36,062 nt of DNA, from the NCBI RefSeq assembly GCF_003628475.1, contig NZ_RCAA01000032.1, positions 49,600 through 85,661 of the forward strand, written 5' to 3'. A program made the translations under genes and the position numbers. Source of the stretch: Enterobacter sp. R1(2018). GTDB taxonomy: Bacteria > Pseudomonadota > Gammaproteobacteria > Enterobacterales > Enterobacteriaceae. The notes beneath the pieces are model-generated. The model did no database searches. It had not been told where the DNA came from and worked only from the letters and a program-made list of their open reading frames with translations. This document shows, piece after piece, positions 11,141-19,424 of this stretch. Position 1 is the stretch's first letter. Each line of letters opens with the position of its first letter.

Positions 11141-11165
11141 AAACGGGTCGCTCAGCGGCCCGTTT
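11141..11165 (+). terminator. Hairpin after dcuA
   Basis: Stem AAACGGG (11141-11147) / CCCGTTT (11159-11165), extendable inward by three pairs and one G-T wobble. The T-run is only three bases, so it may terminate weakly. Confidence 0.55.
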
Positions 11166-11228
11166 AACATCTTCTCCTCTCCCTGCGTGCTATAGTCTTC
11201 CGCTGTTTCCCCCGCAGACGAGAAAGCT

Positions 11229-11552
11229 ATGTCGACTACCCAAGCCGTTGTCATTCTTTGTACCGCCCCGGACGAAGCCACCGCTCAGGAGCTGGCCACC
11301 CTTGCCCTGACGGAAAAGCTCGCCGCCTGCGTTACCCTGCTGCCCGGCGCGACCTCGCTCTACTATTGGGAAGGAAAAATGGAACAGGAGTATGAGGTGC
11401 AGATGCTGCTCAAAAGCGACGTCGCCCATCAGGAGGCCCTGCTGGCCTGTCTGAAAACGCGCCACCCCTATAAAACGCCTGAATTACTGGTGCTGCCGGT
11501 TACCCACGGAGATAATGAATACCTGTCATGGCTCTACGCATCTTTGCGCTAA
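11229..11552 (+). CDS. cutA: Divalent cation tolerance protein CutA
   Basis: 107 residues (E. coli CutA 112, with a slightly longer N-terminus). Small trimeric ferredoxin-like protein of the CutA1 family, which resembles PII signalling proteins. Conserved segments seen are [47 protein letters not shown], and [13 protein letters not shown]. It was first linked to copper tolerance in E. coli, but its molecular role remains unsettled. Its last 25 bases overlap the start of dsbD in another frame, so the two are translationally coupled and form one transcription unit. Confidence 0.96.
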   Translation: MSTTQAVVILCTAPDEATAQELATLALTEKLAACVTLLPGATSLYYWEGKMEQEYEVQMLLKSDVAHQEALLACLKTRHPYKTPELLVLPVTHGDNEYLSWLYASLR

Positions 11553-13234
11553 TTTTCGCGCTCTTCACTTCACAAGCTTTCGCCGGTCTGTTCGATAACC
11601 AAGGGAAAACGCAGTTCGTCCCCGTGGATCAGGCCTTTGCTTTTGACTTTCAGCAGGCGGGCGGCCAGCTCAGCCTGAACTGGCAGATTAAGCCCGGCTA
11701 CTATCTTTATCGCCAGCAAATCAAGCTCAACCCGACGCAGGCGGAACTGGCGCCGCTGGAGATGCCGAAAGCGGTCTGGCATGAAGACGAATTTTACGGC
11801 AAAACCGAGATTTACACGGACAGCCTGAGGTTGCCGGTGACGGTCAACTTCGCGCAAAAAGGCGCGACGGTCAGCGTAACTTACCAGGGCTGCGCCGAGG
11901 CGGGCTTCTGTTATCCGCCGGAAACGCGCGTTGTGCCGCTGAGCGCGGTTTCCGGCAAAGCCGATGCTTCAGCCTCTCTCTCCTCTTCCGACGTGAAAGG
12001 CGCAGACGACGCTAAAACCGGTCAGCTTCCCTTCTCCGCGCTTTGGGCATTTCTTATCGGTATCGGCATCGCCTTCACGCCCTGCGTGCTGCCAATGTAC
12101 CCGCTGATTTCCGGCATTGTGCTGGGCGGCAAACGACGTTTGTCCACCGCCCGCGCGCTGCTGCTGGCCTTTATCTATGTGCAGGGAATGGCGCTTACCT
12201 ACACCGCGCTGGGCCTGGCGGTTGCCGCTGCGGGATTGCAGTTCCAGGCCGCGCTGCAGCACCCTTACGTGCTTATCGCCCTGTCGGCGCTGTTTGTGCT
12301 GCTCGCCGCGTCCATGTTCGGGCTGTTCACGCTGCAGCTGCCTTCTTCGCTGCAAACCCGCCTCACCCTGATGAGCAATCGCCAGAAAGGCGGTTCCGCA
12401 GGCGGCGTCTTCGCTATGGGCGCGCTGGCCGGGCTGATTTGCTCGCCGTGCACTACCGCACCCCTTAGCGCCATCCTGCTTTACATCGCGCAAAGCGGAA
12501 ACATGTGGCTCGGCGGCGGCACGCTCTATCTTTACGCGCTGGGTATGGGCCTGCCGCTGATCCTCATTACCGTCTTCGGCAACCGCCTGCTGCCAAAAAG
12601 CGGCCCGTGGATGGAAACGGTGAAAACCGCGTTTGGCTTTGTGATCCTCGCCCTGCCGGTATTCCTGCTTGAACGCGTGCTGAATGACACTTGGGGCGTT
12701 CGCCTGTGGGGATTGCTGGGCGTCGCATTCTTCGGCTGGGCGTTTATCACCAGCCTGAAGGCCAGCAAATCCTGGATGCGTGTGGTACAAGTTATTCTGC
12801 TGGGCGCGGCTCTGGTCTGTGCCAGGCCGTTGCAGGATTGGGCGTTTGGCGACGTCGTCACCGCCGGCCAGCCGCACCTGAACTTTACGCGTGTCGCCAA
12901 TATCGCACAGTTCAACAAGGCGCTGACGGATGCCAAAGGTAAACCGGTCATGCTGGATCTCTACGCCGACTGGTGCGTTGCCTGCAAAGAATTCGAGAAA
13001 TACACCTTTAGCGATCCGCTGATACAAAGGCAGCTTTCAGAAACGATATTGCTGCAGGCGGATGTCACCGCCAACAGCGCGGAAGATGCGGCGCTGTTAA
13101 AGCGCTTAAAAGTGCTCGGCCTGCCGACGATTTTGTTCTTTGATGCCGAAGGACGTGAACAGCCGCAGGCGCGCGTCACCGGCTTTATGGACGCCAGCGC
13201 TTTTGGCACGCATTTGCGCAATTACGCGCAGTAA
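11528..13234 (+). CDS. dsbD: Thiol:disulfide interchange protein DsbD
   Basis: 568-residue inner-membrane protein that carries electrons from cytosolic thioredoxin to periplasmic DsbC, DsbG and CcmG. A signal peptide (cleavage after about residue 19) leads to an N-terminal immunoglobulin-like domain with Cys122 and Cys128 (CAEAGFC). Eight membrane helices carry the central cysteines in [13 protein letters not shown] and [13 protein letters not shown]-terminal thioredoxin-like domain has WCVACK (Cys483, Cys486). All three redox pairs are intact. Start ATG lies inside cutA; the N-terminus [19 protein letters not shown] aligns with E. coli. It lacks a close Shine-Dalgarno, so coupling to cutA translation is likely. 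Confidence 0.97.
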   Translation: MALRIFALIFALFTSQAFAGLFDNQGKTQFVPVDQAFAFDFQQAGGQLSLNWQIKPGYYLYRQQIKLNPTQAELAPLEMPKAVWHEDEFYGKTEIYTDSLRLPVTVNFAQKGATVSVTYQGCAEAGFCYPPETRVVPLSAVSGKADASASLSSSDVKGADDAKTGQLPFSALWAFLIGIGIAFTPCVLPMYPLISGIVLGGKRRLSTARALLLAFIYVQGMALTYTALGLAVAAAGLQFQAALQHPYVLIALSALFVLLAASMFGLFTLQLPSSLQTRLTLMSNRQKGGSAGGVFAMGALAGLICSPCTTAPLSAILLYIAQSGNMWLGGGTLYLYALGMGLPLILITVFGNRLLPKSGPWMETVKTAFGFVILALPVFLLERVLNDTWGVRLWGLLGVAFFGWAFITSLKASKSWMRVVQVILLGAALVCARPLQDWAFGDVVTAGQPHLNFTRVANIAQFNKALTDAKGKPVMLDLYADWCVACKEFEKYTFSDPLIQRQLSETILLQADVTANSAEDAALLKRLKVLGLPTILFFDAEGREQPQARVTGFMDASAFGTHLRNYAQ

Positions 13235-13280
13235 ACAACACTAATGTGGGATAAACCGTTGAACGACGGAGGAGAAAACC

Positions 13281-13856
13281 GTGCAACGCGAAGACGTACT
13301 TGAGCACGCCCTGCACGTCCTTGAACGTGTGGGTATTGCCAGCACCACGCTTGAAATGGTAGCGCACGAAGCAGACTACCCGGTGCAGGAAGTAAAGAAA
13401 TTCTGGCCGGACCGCGAAGCCCTGCTCTATGACGCCCTGCGTCATCTGAGCCAGCAGGTGGATGCCTGGCGCCGCCAGCTGATGCTCAATGACGAGCTAA
13501 CGCTTGAGCAAAAGCTTCTGAAACGCTACCAGGCGCTGACGGAGTGCGTCAGCAACCAGCGCTATCCCGGCTGCCTGTTTATCGCGGCCTGCACGTTTTA
13601 CCCGGACGCCTCGCACCCGATTCATCAGCTGGCAGACCAGCAGAAAAAAGCCGCCTGGGAGTACACGCACGAGCTGCTCACCCAACTGGAAGTGGACGAT
13701 CCGACCATGGTTGCGCATCAGATGGAGCTGGTATTAGAAGGCTGCCTGAGCAAGCTGCTGGTTAAACGCAGCCAGGCCGATATCGATACCGCCCGCCGTC
13801 TGGCGGAGGATATTTTGCGCTTCGCCCAGTGTCGCCTGGGCGGCGCATTAACCTGA
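13281..13856 (+). CDS. yjdC: TetR-family regulator YjdC, GTG start
   Basis: 191 residues from GTG 13281, preceded by the very strong GGAGGAG site; same length as E. coli YjdC. The N-terminal TetR helix-turn-helix spans about residues 1-50 ([22 protein letters not shown] then a non-canonical recognition helix with [17 protein letters not shown]). The ligand-binding domain is helical, with [11 protein letters not shown] in it. Target and ligand are not known. It lies 46 bases after dsbD on the same strand and ends 2 bases before the convergent LysE gene. Confidence 0.93.
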   Translation: MQREDVLEHALHVLERVGIASTTLEMVAHEADYPVQEVKKFWPDREALLYDALRHLSQQVDAWRRQLMLNDELTLEQKLLKRYQALTECVSNQRYPGCLFIAACTFYPDASHPIHQLADQQKKAAWEYTHELLTQLEVDDPTMVAHQMELVLEGCLSKLLVKRSQADIDTARRLAEDILRFAQCRLGGALT

Positions 13857-13858
13857 CG

Positions 13859-14461
13859 CTAGCCGATAAACCCGGCCCATGCCGAGGCCAGCAGGCACAA
13901 TGCCATCACGCGTTGAAAGCAAACGAGTGATGTTGTTGTGCGAAATAGCCTGGTAACGGCTTTTCCCAATAAAGCCCAGCCGCTCAAACAGAGCAGTGAA
14001 ATCAACAAAAACCAAAGCGATAACAGCGCTAACTCCCGCAGAGGATGCGCGCCCTGCGGCGCGAAAAGGCTAACCACCGCCAGCGCCATCATCCAGGTTT
14101 TAGGATTGACAAGCTGCAGCATCGCCGCCGAACGGCAGCTGAATGGCCGCCGGGACTCGTCCACCAAATTCGCCGCAGGCGCCGAAAACAGCTGCCAGCT
14201 CAGCCAGCTTAACCAGAGCGCGCCCGCCCAGCTCATTATGTCCCGCACTAAAGGATACCGGCGCAGCATCTCGCCTGCTCCCGCCCCCGAAACAAACACG
14301 ATAAGGCTGGCGGCAAAGCAGGCGCCCATCACCGCAGAGAGGGTGGCTTTTACGCCGAAGCGCTGGCTGCTGGCCAGAATCAGAATATTGGTCGGTCCCG
14401 GCGTAATGGATGCGACGAAAGCGAAAAGTAAAAACGGTGCTGGTGCAAAAAGCTGGCTCAT
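13859..14461 (-). CDS. LysE/RhtB-family amino acid exporter
   Basis: 200-residue inner-membrane protein with about six hydrophobic segments. The N-terminal LysE signature FVASITPGPTNILILASSQRFG (residues ~14-35) and the mid-protein QLVNPKTWMMALAV motif mark the LysE/RhtB family, which exports amino acids or similar metabolites using the proton gradient. The substrate cannot be assigned. It is the second gene after an AraC-type regulator (47 bases apart, same strand). It has a possible own promoter, since an 18-bp element present upstream of the regulator recurs 56-74 bases before this start. LysE exporters are often controlled by an adjacent regulator that senses the exported compound. Confidence 0.9.
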   Translation of the reverse strand: MSQLFAPAPFLLFAFVASITPGPTNILILASSQRFGVKATLSAVMGACFAASLIVFVSGAGAGEMLRRYPLVRDIMSWAGALWLSWLSWQLFSAPAANLVDESRRPFSCRSAAMLQLVNPKTWMMALAVVSLFAPQGAHPLRELALLSLWFLLISLLCLSGWALLGKAVTRLFRTTTSLVCFQRVMALCLLASAWAGFIG

Positions 14462-14508
14462 GGTTCAGAAGCTCCCAGGTAATCTGAACCCTGACTTTTG
14501 ACTTTTTT

Positions 14509-15348
14509 CTAAGGCAAGTCTGGAAGGTTTGTGCACAGCCTGCGGTAGTGGGCCGGAGTAAGCCGGTACGCGCGCTGAAACCAGCGTCCTAAATGGCTCT
14601 GATCGGCGAATCCCAACGCCGCCGCAACGTTTACCGGTTGCTCCCCCTTAGCCAGCATCGCCCTTGCGCGCGCAAGACGTAGCTGGATAAGCCAGGCGTG
14701 GGGCGCCATATGAAATTCGCGTTTAAAACAGCGGGAAAGGGTAAATCTGTCCGTCTGCGTTTCACGCGCAAGATCCGACAAACCGATATTTTCCCCGATA
14801 TGCGCATGAAGATAATCCCTGGCCCGATGGGCAATCGCCGCGCTTTGCACCCGCGATGTCTGGCGCTTTCGCCACTGGCAGTGCGCCGTTAGCTGGCCTA
14901 AAAGATTATCCATCGTGTTTTGCTGCACAATCCGCATTTCCTCGCTGTGTAGGGCATGAAAAGTCCCGGCGATAGCCTGCACAAGCTGCGGCTCGCGCGC
15001 AATGGTGCGGGCAAAATGCAGCGAATAACTCGCGGGCACGGTTTCAAACAGGCCCTGAAGCGTACGGGTGAGCCACTGCTCTTCCAGATAGAAGGTCAGA
15101 TAGGTAAAGCCGCCGGCAACCGGGGCGTCGCCGTCGTGGATCTCACCCGGCTCAAGCAGAAAAACGTCCCCTGGCGTGCTGTGATGACGTTCCCGGCGGC
15201 AGTGAAACTGCTGGGTGCCCGCAAGCGTGATGCCGACCAGGTAACTGTCGTGCCAGTGGGGATCGTACGCATGCCCTTCAAAATGGGCCCGAATTGTCTC
15301 AATGCCCGTCTCGCCGTGCTGATGTAACTCCAGCCAGTCTTCTGCCAT
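14509..15348 (-). CDS. AraC-family transcriptional regulator (cupin + HTH)
   Basis: 279 residues. Residues about 15-140 form an AraC-type cupin ligand domain (HAYDPHWHDSYLVGITLAGTQQFHC and GDVFLLEPGEIHDGDAP, with His-rich signatures). Residues about 170-272 form the double helix-turn-helix (IGLSDLARETQTDRFTLSRCFKREF, then MLAKGEQPVNVAAALGFAD and SHLGRWFQRAYRLTPAHYRR). Such cupin-HTH regulators are frequently paired with LysE-type exporters and sense amino acids or related ligands. Two copies of an 18-bp element, one 48-66 bases upstream of this start and one near its own 3' end upstream of the exporter, are likely its operators. Target genes elsewhere are unknown. Confidence 0.9.
   Translation of the reverse strand: MAEDWLELHQHGETGIETIRAHFEGHAYDPHWHDSYLVGITLAGTQQFHCRRERHHSTPGDVFLLEPGEIHDGDAPVAGGFTYLTFYLEEQWLTRTLQGLFETVPASYSLHFARTIAREPQLVQAIAGTFHALHSEEMRIVQQNTMDNLLGQLTAHCQWRKRQTSRVQSAAIAHRARDYLHAHIGENIGLSDLARETQTDRFTLSRCFKREFHMAPHAWLIQLRLARARAMLAKGEQPVNVAAALGFADQSHLGRWFQRAYRLTPAHYRRLCTNLPDLP
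14517..14535. promoter_or_regulatory. Putative operator of the AraC regulator, upstream of the LysE gene
   Basis: Plus-strand GTCTGGAAGGTTTGTGCA (14518-14535) repeats, with one change, the element at 15397-15414. It overlaps the last codons of the AraC gene and ends 56 bases before the LysE start. Confidence 0.55.
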
Positions 15349-15395
15349 ATCGCCTCCTGTATCCGGTCTGCCAGCATTCGCAACCGCCCGGCAAA

Positions 15396-15414
15396 TGTCT
15401 GGAAGATTTGTGCA
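15396..15414. promoter_or_regulatory. Putative operator upstream of the AraC regulator
   Basis: GTCTGGAAGATTTGTGCA (15397-15414) is 17/18 identical to the copy near 14.5 kb, in the same orientation and at nearly the same distance (48 bases) from the start codon it precedes. Confidence 0.55.
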
Positions 15415-15491
15415 TCTTTACCCGAACAGGGCTAAGAACGCGTCAGATTGACGCAAAGTTAAGCAATTGAACAGTTTTTCCTGAAATATGA

Positions 15492-15520
15492 TTGACGAAG
15501 CAGGACCATTACGGTTTAAT
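15492..15520 (+). promoter_or_regulatory. Promoter of the tRNA-Phe gene
   Basis: TTGACG (15492-15497) and TTTAAT (15515-15520) with an ideal 17-base spacer, followed by a GC-rich GCGCCCCG discriminator typical of growth-rate-controlled stable RNA promoters. The transcript would start a few bases before the mature tRNA. Confidence 0.8.
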
Positions 15521-15530
15521 GCGCCCCGTT

Positions 15531-15606
15531 GCCCGGATAGCTCAGTCGGTAGAGCAGGGGATTGAAAATCCCCGTGTCCTTGGTTCGATTCCGAGTCCGG
15601 GCACCA
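15531..15606 (+). tRNA. pheU: tRNA-Phe (anticodon GAA)
   Basis: 76 bases. The acceptor arm GCCCGGA pairs with TCCGGGC and is followed by the encoded ACCA. The D-arm region is TAGCTCAGTCGGTAGAGCA, the anticodon stem-loop GGGGATTGAAAATCCCC has GAA at 15564-15566, and the T-arm includes GGTTCGATTCC. It lies at the same place as pheU in E. coli, just beyond dsbD-yjdC. tRNA-Phe genes are common integration sites for islands; no integrase or 3'-end duplicate was seen in this window. Confidence 0.98.
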
Positions 15607-15616
15607 CTATTTAAAG

Positions 15617-15640
15617 AACCCAGCCTATGGCTGGGTTTTT
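15617..15640 (+). terminator. Terminator of tRNA-Phe
   Basis: Perfect 9-bp stem AACCCAGCC / GGCTGGGTT with a TAT loop, followed by a T-run, 10 bases after the tRNA. Confidence 0.92.
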
Positions 15641-15715
15641 GCTTTTTGGGCTGTATAAACTTTTCCCCTCTTCCCGCCTGCTACACTTCAGGGTCATTAT
15701 TCCGCTCAGTGGTAG

Positions 15716-15792
15716 GGCGGATAAGCGACAGCGCCATCCGCCAGATTTGTGGTTTCATACCGACGATGGCGGATAACGTAACCCTATCCGCC
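15716..15792. repeat. REP/BIME-type pair between tRNA-Phe and yghU
   Basis: Two palindromic units: 15716-15742 (GGCGGATAAGCG...CCATCCGCC) and 15768-15792 (GGCGGATA...TATCCGCC). Confidence 0.75.
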
Positions 15793-15826
15793 CTGTGTAA
15801 TTTTCCTAGCAGAAGGCAGGCCAAGC

Positions 15827-16672
15827 ATGTCCGAAAACAACTACCAACCGCCAAAAGTCTGGACCTGGAACAAATCCGAGGCAGGCCAGTTTTCCAACAT
15901 CAATCGTCCTGTTGCCGGGCCGACCCACGAGAAAACGCTGCCGTCAGGCAGGCATCCGCTACAGCTTTATTCGCTGGGCACCCCTAACGGCCAGAAGGTG
16001 ACGATTCTTCTGGAAGAGCTGTTAGCGCTGGGCGTCAGCGGCGCGGAATACGATGCGCATTTAATCCGCATCGGCGAGGGCGATCAGTTCTCCAGCGGCT
16101 TTGTTGAGGTGAACCCGAACTCCAAAATTCCGGCGCTGCTCGATAACTCCGCCACGCCGCCCATTCGCGTTTTTGAATCCGGCTCCATTCTGGTTTACCT
16201 GGCCGATAAGTTCGGCTATTTCCTGCCGCAGGATATCGCTGCGCGTACCGAAACGCTGAACTGGCTGTTCTGGCTGCAGGGCTCCGCGCCCTACCTTGGC
16301 GGCGGTTTCGGCCACTTCTACCACTATGCGCCGGTAAAAATCGAATACGCCATCAACCGTTTCGCGATGGAAACCAAGCGTCAGCTCGACGTGCTTGACC
16401 GCCAGCTTGCCAACCACCGGTTTATCGCAGGCGATGAATACTCTATTGCCGATATGGCCATCTGGCCATGGTACGGCGCGCTGGCAAAAGGCGGCCTGTA
16501 CGAATCTGCCGAATTCCTGGACGTTGCTTCGTACAAAAACTTCAACCGCTGGGCGGACGAAGTAGCCAGCCGTCCTGCGGTGAAGCGCGGACGCATCGTG
16601 AACCGCACCTGGGGCGATCAACAGCTGCCGGAACGTCACGACGCCGCGGATTTTGACGCGTTTAATCTGTAA
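15827..16672 (+). CDS. yghU: Glutathione S-transferase-like disulfide-bond oxidoreductase YghU
   Basis: 281 residues (E. coli YghU 288). Nu-class GST-like protein. An N-terminal extension (YQPPKVWTWNKSE, NINRPVAGPTHEKTLP) precedes a thioredoxin-fold domain (LQLYSLGTPNGQKVTILLEEL, NPNSKIPALLD, FESGSILVYLADKFG) and a helical domain (about 130-270; YSIADMAIWPWYG). In E. coli it binds two glutathione molecules and reduces disulfides rather than conjugating typical GST substrates. In E. coli yghU lies close to yghX; here the two are about 4.7 kb apart with sitABCD and a cyclase gene between. A hairpin without T-run (AACCCGGC/GCCGGGTT, 16688-16707) follows. Confidence 0.95.
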   Translation: MSENNYQPPKVWTWNKSEAGQFSNINRPVAGPTHEKTLPSGRHPLQLYSLGTPNGQKVTILLEELLALGVSGAEYDAHLIRIGEGDQFSSGFVEVNPNSKIPALLDNSATPPIRVFESGSILVYLADKFGYFLPQDIAARTETLNWLFWLQGSAPYLGGGFGHFYHYAPVKIEYAINRFAMETKRQLDVLDRQLANHRFIAGDEYSIADMAIWPWYGALAKGGLYESAEFLDVASYKNFNRWADEVASRPAVKRGRIVNRTWGDQQLPERHDAADFDAFNL

Positions 16673-16687
16673 TTTCCCCGTCTGAAC

Positions 16688-16707
16688 AACCCGGCTTCCG
16701 CCGGGTT
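16688..16707 (+). terminator. Hairpin after yghU
   Basis: Perfect 8-bp stem AACCCGGC / GCCGGGTT with a TTCC loop; no T-run follows, so efficiency is uncertain. Confidence 0.5.
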
Positions 16708-16737
16708 ATCTCTGCCCGAAAACCCTACGCAGCCTAA

Positions 16738-16756
16738 TCAAATGATAATTATTTGC
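16738..16756. promoter_or_regulatory. Fur box of sitABCD
   Basis: The 19 bases centred on TGATAAT match about 13 of 19 positions of the Fur consensus and form an imperfect CAAAT...ATTTG palindrome. It overlaps the likely -35 TTGCAT (16753-16758); the -10 TATGTT (16776-16781) follows after 17 bases. Confidence 0.75.
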
Positions 16757-16760
16757 ATTT

Positions 16761-16782
16761 AAACATAGCTACGGCTATGTTT
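16761..16782. promoter_or_regulatory. MntR box of sitABCD
   Basis: Perfect palindrome AAACATAGC-N4-GCTATGTTT, the same arms as the MntR site of enterobacterial mntH. It covers the likely -10 (TATGTT), so manganese-loaded MntR would block transcription. Confidence 0.88.
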
Positions 16783-16798
16783 TATAGCAATTGCTATA
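16783..16798. promoter_or_regulatory. Second palindrome abutting the MntR box
   Basis: TATAGCAATTGCTATA is a perfect 16-base palindrome sharing the core ATAGC-N4-GCTAT with the MntR box and starting the base after it ends; the dyad centres are 19 bases apart. It may be a weaker second MntR site. Confidence 0.5.
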
Positions 16799-16833
16799 TC
16801 TGTTCATTTAACAGGCGAACCACAGGGGATGAT

Positions 16834-17754
16834 ATGTTCGGAAAAGCGACGGCGAAAAAAACGCTGGTGTTAACAGGCGTGATGATGGCGCTGATGTTCA
16901 CCTCGGTCCAGGCGTGGGCGAAGGATAAGTTTAAGGTGATAACGACCTTCACCATCATCGCCGATATGGCCAGAAACGTGGCGGGCGATGCGGCAGAGGT
17001 TGAGTCCATCACGAAGCCCGGCGCGGAAATCCACGAATACCAGCCGACGCCGGGTGATATTCGCCGCGCTCAGGGCGCGCAGCTTATTTTAGCCAACGGC
17101 CTCAACCTCGAGCTGTGGTTCCAGAAGTTTTATCAGCATATCAAAGACGTGCCGGAAGTAGTGGTATCGACAGGCATTACGCCGACGGGCATTACCGAAG
17201 GGCCATACAACGGCAAACCGAACCCACACGCCTGGATGTCGCCGAAAAACGCGCTTATCTATATCGATAACATCCGCAACGCTTTCAGCAAATACGATCC
17301 GGAAAATGCCGCCGTTTACGCCAAAAATGCCGAAGCCTATAAGCAGAAAATTCAGCAAACCCTCGAGCCGCTGCGTAGCGAGATAAACAAAATTCCTGCG
17401 GACAAACGCTGGCTGGTTACAAGCGAGGGCGCCTTCTCCTACCTCGCCAACGATTACGGATTAAAAGAGCTCTACCTGTGGCCGATTAACGCCGATCGAC
17501 AGGGCACGCCGCAGCAGGTACGTAAAGTTATCGACACCATTCGCCAGCACGGCATCCCGGCGATATTCAGCGAAAGCACCATTTCAGATAAGCCCGCCCG
17601 TCAGGTGGCCCGCGAGTCAGGCTCCCACTACGGCGGCGTACTGTACGTGGATTCCCTGAGCGCGGCGGACGGTCCGGTTCCAACCTATCTCGATCTGCTG
17701 CGCGTGACTACCGCAACCCTCGTTAAAGGCATCACCGAAGGAGCAGCGAAATGA
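16834..17754 (+). CDS. sitA: Manganese/iron ABC transporter, periplasmic binding protein SitA
   Basis: 306 residues from the ATG at 16834, which has AGGGGAT upstream; the frame extends back to 16753 through the promoter and is not coding there. A signal peptide (about residues 1-29, ending VQAWA) leads to a cluster A-I binding protein. Expected metal ligands are His67 (GAEIHEYQP), His132 (PNPHAWMSP), Glu198 (TSEGAFSYL) and Asp273 (LYVDSLS). SitABCD imports Mn(II) and also Fe(II), and in Salmonella and pathogenic E. coli it supports oxidative-stress resistance and virulence. First gene of a four-gene operon, controlled by the Fur and MntR sites upstream. Confidence 0.95.
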   Translation: MFGKATAKKTLVLTGVMMALMFTSVQAWAKDKFKVITTFTIIADMARNVAGDAAEVESITKPGAEIHEYQPTPGDIRRAQGAQLILANGLNLELWFQKFYQHIKDVPEVVVSTGITPTGITEGPYNGKPNPHAWMSPKNALIYIDNIRNAFSKYDPENAAVYAKNAEAYKQKIQQTLEPLRSEINKIPADKRWLVTSEGAFSYLANDYGLKELYLWPINADRQGTPQQVRKVIDTIRQHGIPAIFSESTISDKPARQVARESGSHYGGVLYVDSLSAADGPVPTYLDLLRVTTATLVKGITEGAAK

Positions 17755-18563
17755 TCGCCGGAATCTCCGTGCAGGACGCCAGCGTCACCTACCGCAACGG
17801 GCATACCGCCCTGCGCGACGCCACTTTTCAGATCCCGACCGGCACCGTCGCGGCGCTGGTCGGGGTGAACGGCTCCGGCAAGTCGACGCTGTTCAAAGCC
17901 ATTATGGGTTTTGTTCATCTGGCGAAAGGCACTATCTCTATTCTCGGCATGCCGACCAAACAGGCGCTGCGCCAGAATCTGGTTTCCTACGTGCCTCAGG
18001 CTGAAGACGTGGACTGGTCGTTCCCGGTTCTGGTGGAGGACGTCGTGATGATGGGCCGCTACGGGCATATGGGCATGCTGCGCATTCCGGGCAGGGCGGA
18101 CAAGGCGGCCGTAGACCATGCGCTCGCACGCGTGGGCATGAGCGATTTCCGCCGCCGTCAGATTGGCGAGCTTTCCGGCGGGCAGAAAAAGCGCGTCTTT
18201 TTAGCCCGCGCCATCGCCCAGGACGGTCAGGTAATCCTGCTGGACGAGCCTTTTACCGGGGTGGACGTTAAAACCGAAGAGCAAATCATCAGCCTGTTGC
18301 GCGAACTGCGCGACGAAGGCCGCACCATGCTGGTCGCCACCCACAATCTTGGCGCGGTCACCGACTACTGTGACCACACCGTCCTGGTTAAGGGCACCGT
18401 CCTCGCCTGCGGCCCAACGCGTGAAACCTTCACCCAGCAAAACCTTGAACTCGCCTTCAGCGGCGTGCTGCGACACGTCAGGTTAACCGGCCTGGAAACC
18501 AGCGTGGTCACCGACGACGAACGTCCGTTTATCCACGCTGTCGATCGGATGAAAGAGGAATAA
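17751..18563 (+). CDS. sitB: Manganese/iron ABC transporter, ATPase SitB
   Basis: 270-residue ABC ATPase that overlaps sitA by the ATGA junction. Walker A is GVNGSGKST at residues 38-46, the signature LSGGQ at 141-145, Walker B VILLDEP at 161-167, and the switch histidine is His198 in VATHNL. It powers the SitC/SitD channel in the cytosolic face of the inner membrane. All catalytic motifs are intact. Confidence 0.96.
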   Translation: MIAGISVQDASVTYRNGHTALRDATFQIPTGTVAALVGVNGSGKSTLFKAIMGFVHLAKGTISILGMPTKQALRQNLVSYVPQAEDVDWSFPVLVEDVVMMGRYGHMGMLRIPGRADKAAVDHALARVGMSDFRRRQIGELSGGQKKRVFLARAIAQDGQVILLDEPFTGVDVKTEEQIISLLRELRDEGRTMLVATHNLGAVTDYCDHTVLVKGTVLACGPTRETFTQQNLELAFSGVLRHVRLTGLETSVVTDDERPFIHAVDRMKEE

Positions 18564-18566
18564 TCG

Positions 18567-19424
18567 ATGAGCATCCTGCTTGAGCCGTTCGCCTATAGCT
18601 ATATGTTCAACGCCATCTGGGTATCGGCGCTGGTCGGCGGCGTATGCGCTTTTTTGTCCTGCTATCTGATGCTTAAAGGCTGGTCGCTGATTGGCGATGC
18701 GCTCTCGCACTCTATCGTGCCGGGCGTTGCAGGGGCCTGGATGCTAGGCCTGCCGTTTTCCCTCGGCGCGTTTTTCTCCGGCGGGCTGGCGGCGGCGACC
18801 ATGCTGTTTTTAAACCAGCGCACGCGACTGCGGGAAGATACCATCATCGGGCTGATCTTCTCCTCTTTCTTCGGCCTCGGGCTGTTTATGGTGTCGCTTA
18901 ACCCAACCTCGGTGAACATTCAGACCATCGTGCTGGGTAATATTCTGGCTATCGCCCCTGCGGATATCGTCCAGCTGGCGGTAATTGGCTTTGTTTCCCT
19001 GGCGATTCTGCTGGTGAAATGGAAAGACCTGATGGTGACTTTTTTCGATGAAAACCACGCCCGTTCTGTCGGTCTGAATCCTTTGTTGCTAAAGGGAGTG
19101 TTTTTCACTTTGCTGTCGATGACCACCGTAGCCGCGCTGCAAACCGTCGGCGCATTTCTGGTGATTTGCATGGTGGTCACGCCTGGCGCAACCGCTTATC
19201 TGCTGTCCGACCGCTTCCCGAAGCTGCTGATGATTTCCGTGGCGCTGGGCAGTCTGACCTGCGCGATCGGCACCTATAGCAGCTATTTCCTCAATGGCGC
19301 AACGGGCGGAATTATCGTGGTCATGCAAACCATTTTGTTCCTGCTGGCCTTCGTTTTTGCGCCGAAACACGGCCTGCTGGCAAACCGAAAACGCGCGCGC
19401 CGGGCGCAGGGAGTCACTCCATGA
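18567..19424 (+). CDS. sitC: Manganese/iron ABC transporter, permease SitC
   Basis: 285-residue inner-membrane permease of the ABC-3 family (ZnuB/MntB type) with about eight hydrophobic segments. Family segments seen: SCYLMLKGWSLIGDALSHSIVPGVAGAW, the ATPase-contact region near GLNPLLLKGVFFTLLSM, and VVTPGATAYLLSDRFPKLL. It starts 3 bases after sitB and overlaps sitD by ATGA. The C-terminus is basic (NRKRARRAQG), facing the cytosol. It is paralogous to SitD; the two form the heteromeric channel. Confidence 0.95.
   Translation: MSILLEPFAYSYMFNAIWVSALVGGVCAFLSCYLMLKGWSLIGDALSHSIVPGVAGAWMLGLPFSLGAFFSGGLAAATMLFLNQRTRLREDTIIGLIFSSFFGLGLFMVSLNPTSVNIQTIVLGNILAIAPADIVQLAVIGFVSLAILLVKWKDLMVTFFDENHARSVGLNPLLLKGVFFTLLSMTTVAALQTVGAFLVICMVVTPGATAYLLSDRFPKLLMISVALGSLTCAIGTYSSYFLNGATGGIIVVMQTILFLLAFVFAPKHGLLANRKRARRAQGVTP

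Noticed and set aside
15587..15606. Search for a direct repeat of the tRNA-Phe 3' end as an island attachment site
   Set aside because: No second copy of the T-arm/acceptor end was seen in the window, and there is no integrase gene.
15562..15987. Open frame running from inside the tRNA-Phe gene into yghU
   Set aside because: Overlaps a functional tRNA, its terminator and REP units, and has no protein-like pattern.
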